Assembly (NCBI GenBank): GCA_947449125.1
Contig: CANFQR010000051.1
Location: forward strand, 1-8,120
Reading direction: 5' to 3'
DNA length: 8,120 bases
From: Bacteroidota bacterium
GTDB lineage: Bacteria > Bacteroidota > Bacteroidia > B-17B0 > Aurantibacillaceae
Part shown: piece by piece, positions 6,793 through 8,120 of the stretch
Layout of the letters: every line of letters begins with the position of its first letter
How positions within the stretch are numbered: position 1 is the first letter of the stretch
The notes under the pieces: model-generated
The model's database searches: none
What the model saw: the letters and a program-made list of their open reading frames with translations, nothing else
What the model was told of the DNA's origin: nothing
Program-made: the position numbers and the translations under genes

Positions 6793-7623
6793 CTAAGCTC
6801 CTGCAACTAGTTTTTGTCTTAAAGCACCAACTTTATCCATGATACTTTTAATAGTCTCCAAATTTTTTACTGTATTAGTTTCTGCGACTTCAAAAGCATC
6901 AAAAATTTGTTTTAAATCATTTAAGACAAACTTAGATTCTTCTGACAATTTAGAATCTTGCAAAAGAACAATGATGTTTTTTAATGATTCTTTTTGATCG
7001 ATTATTTTATTTACTATTTTTTTCTTGTTGAGTTCTTTTGCTGTTTCACATGACACATACATGCCTTCGATCCAAAAACCAGCAATAATTAAAGCAGACG
7101 TACCAGGGCGATTATTAAGTTTTAATATTTCGTCTGCTTTTTTAAAGGCTGAGGTTATTACTTCTAATGTTGAATCTGTATTTTCTTTATACGTTTCCAT
7201 TCTAGAAACCATTTCTTGATCGAAAGCTTTGTTAACGCCAATATCTAGGGCTAAAGCATTCACGCATTTTAAAAAAATCATACTTTCCTGAGACTGATTA
7301 AAAAAATTTGCAATACTTAGGTCTGCGCCATAAACTCCTAAATTCAAGGCTTTAAATAACTCTATGGTGTATTTTTGTTTTTGTAAAGGATCGTTTAAAA
7401 ATTCTGATTTATAAGGAATATTTTCTTCTGCTACTAGTTTTAATATTATCGTTCTGTCTGGCATAGAATTAAACACATTTTGTGCATTTAATTTAGTTTG
7501 CTCAACAGCGGTTGCTAAAGAATCATCCACAACAATACCCTCGTCTTGTTTTTCAGTGTTTTTACAATTTGTAAAAATGAAAACAAAAACTAAAAAAAAT
7601 AATTTAAAACTATAATTCTTCAT
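6793..7623 (-). CDS. Conserved lipoprotein of unnamed Bacteroidota family
   Basis: The 276-residue product starts with a lipoprotein signal: MKNYSFK, a hydrophobic core, then a lipobox-like FTNC with Cys20 as the lipidated residue. The mature part is predicted from its composition to be almost all alpha-helical. Recognisable conserved-looking stretches are FNSMPDRT (51-58), the segment KALNLGVYGADLSIANFFNQ (91-110) and SALIIAGFWIEGMYVS (176-191). I recall similar 'LGVYGADLxYA' proteins as hypothetical lipoproteins in many Bacteroidota genomes, but know of no function. It lies 27 bp after the MORN-like gene, and that gap holds an exact TAnnTTTG box, so it may be transcribed both with the upstream gene and from its own promoter. 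The residues after Cys20 (KNTEKQDEG) include some acids but not a clear surface-export signal, so periplasmic or surface location is open. Confidence 0.85.
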   Translation of the reverse strand: MKNYSFKLFFLVFVFIFTNCKNTEKQDEGIVVDDSLATAVEQTKLNAQNVFNSMPDRTIILKLVAEENIPYKSEFLNDPLQKQKYTIELFKALNLGVYGADLSIANFFNQSQESMIFLKCVNALALDIGVNKAFDQEMVSRMETYKENTDSTLEVITSAFKKADEILKLNNRPGTSALIIAGFWIEGMYVSCETAKELNKKKIVNKIIDQKESLKNIIVLLQDSKLSEESKFVLNDLKQIFDAFEVAETNTVKNLETIKSIMDKVGALRQKLVAGA

Positions 7624-7635
7624 AATCTATTCTAA

Positions 7636-7643
7636 CAAATATA
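7636..7643 (-). promoter_or_regulatory. Candidate -7 promoter element for the lipoprotein gene
   Basis: The minus strand reads TATATTTG, an exact TAnnTTTG match, inside the 27-bp gap between the MORN-like gene and the lipoprotein gene and 12 bp before the lipoprotein ATG. The implied leader would be only a few bases. No TTG/TTTG element is seen at the usual -33 distance, which would lie inside the end of the upstream gene. Confidence 0.3.
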
Positions 7644-7650
7644 ACAATTA

Positions 7651-8120
7651 CTATTTCTTTTTTTGACCGTTTTCATAAGTAATTCTATTAATTTCTTTAC
7701 CAGACTTATCGTAAAACAACCATAAGCCATGCGGTACACTTTGAACTTTTCCTTTTCGTCGCTCAGTCATTATTTTATAATTACACTCACTCTGTAGTTT
7801 GGAATTAGTATAGTAAGAAAGGCTTTTGCCACTTAATTTACCGTTTTTAAAGTGTTGTATTCTATTAATTACACCGGTTTCATAAAAGTAAACCCACTCT
7901 CCGTTTTGATGCCCTCGCCTGTATTTACCTTTTGTATCTATAGAATTTCCTTTTTCAAACCACTGAATATATTTACCATGTTTAATTCCGTTAACATACT
8001 CACAAGTTTCGCGGGGTTTTCCACTTTCATAAAAATAATCCCAGTGTCCTGTTTTTTTTCCTTCACTATTATACTCACCTATGTAATTTGGTTTCCCATT
8101 GTTATACCAACCTTTCCATA
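7651..8120 (-). CDS. MORN-like repeat protein, YwqK antitoxin type (5' end outside window)
   Basis: An open minus-strand frame runs from the right edge to a TAG at 7651-7653, giving 155 visible residues and no start. The protein is a string of about 24-residue repeats with the pattern G-x-W-x-x-F/Y-Y-x-x-G...Y-x-N-G, for example GHWDYFYESGKPRETCEY and GEWVYFYETGVINRIQHF. This is the MORN_2 repeat (PF07661). Databases often call such proteins 'toxin-antitoxin system YwqK family antitoxin', but in Bacteroidota they are abundant, mostly of unknown role and frequently carry a signal peptide; the N-terminus needed to tell is outside the window. No toxin partner is visible: the next gene is a lipoprotein, 27 bp downstream. 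The stop is followed in frame by TAA, making a tandem stop. Family call firm from the repeats; role unknown. Confidence 0.85.
   Translation of the reverse strand, partial: WKGWYNNGKPNYIGEYNSEGKKTGHWDYFYESGKPRETCEYVNGIKHGKYIQWFEKGNSIDTKGKYRRGHQNGEWVYFYETGVINRIQHFKNGKLSGKSLSYYTNSKLQSECNYKIMTERRKGKVQSVPHGLWLFYDKSGKEINRITYENGQKKK
7654..8118 (-). repeat. Six tandem MORN_2-like units within the coding region
   Basis: In protein terms the visible part divides into units of 23 (first, cut at its start), 24, 25, 24, 34 and 25 residues, at 8118-8050, 8049-7978, 7977-7903, 7902-7831, 7830-7729 and 7728-7654. The fifth unit is about ten residues longer through a basic insertion (around MTERRKGKVQ) and has lost the usual Gly and NG turn. 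The units are diverged at the DNA level, so this is an old protein repeat, not a recent tandem duplication. Confidence 0.75.

Noticed and set aside
7651..8120. Toxin-antitoxin system suggested by the YwqK antitoxin label
   Set aside because: No candidate toxin is adjacent in the window; the downstream neighbour is a lipoprotein, and MORN_2 proteins in Bacteroidota are usually stand-alone.

Overview
The window looks like chromosomal DNA from a member of the Bacteroidota, probably of the Flavobacteriia/Sphingobacteriia type. The evidence is the strongly AT-rich sequence, the lack of clear Shine-Dalgarno sites, two exact matches to the Bacteroidota -7 promoter consensus TAnnTTTG, and a gene set typical of that phylum. 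There are no RNA genes, insertion sequences, CRISPR arrays or phage modules. Coding density is high and the longest non-coding gap is about 100 bp.

Layout from left to right. (1) Positions 1-425, minus strand: the N-terminal membrane part of a protein resembling the LTA synthase/sulfatase family, cut by the window edge. Its start overlaps the stop of recN. (2) 415-2073, minus: recN, a complete DNA-repair SMC-like ATPase. (3) 2074-2176: a divergent intergenic region. (4) 2177-5002, plus: a 941-residue AsmA-family inner-membrane/periplasmic protein with a long Ala/Lys/Glu-rich helical tail. (5) 5003-5070: a convergent junction. (6) 5071-8120, minus: four closely spaced genes in one direction. 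In order of transcription these are a MORN-like (YwqK-type) repeat protein cut by the right edge, a conserved lipoprotein of unnamed family, a secreted protein often labelled 'asparagine synthetase B' that has no asparagine synthetase features, and a small four-helix membrane protein of the phage-holin-4/PF04020 type.

Apart from recN and the MORN-like protein (its 5' end, and so any signal sequence, lies outside the window), every gene encodes an envelope protein: membrane, periplasmic, lipoprotein or secreted. The right-hand four genes may be one transcription unit with an internal promoter before the lipoprotein. The LTA-synthase-like gene is probably translationally coupled to recN. I see no convincing new defence or mobile system. 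The points most worth checking are the apparently missing start codon of the small membrane protein (ATC where the family has ATG, in frame with the upstream stop), the misnamed secreted protein, and the coiled-coil-like tail of the AsmA protein.
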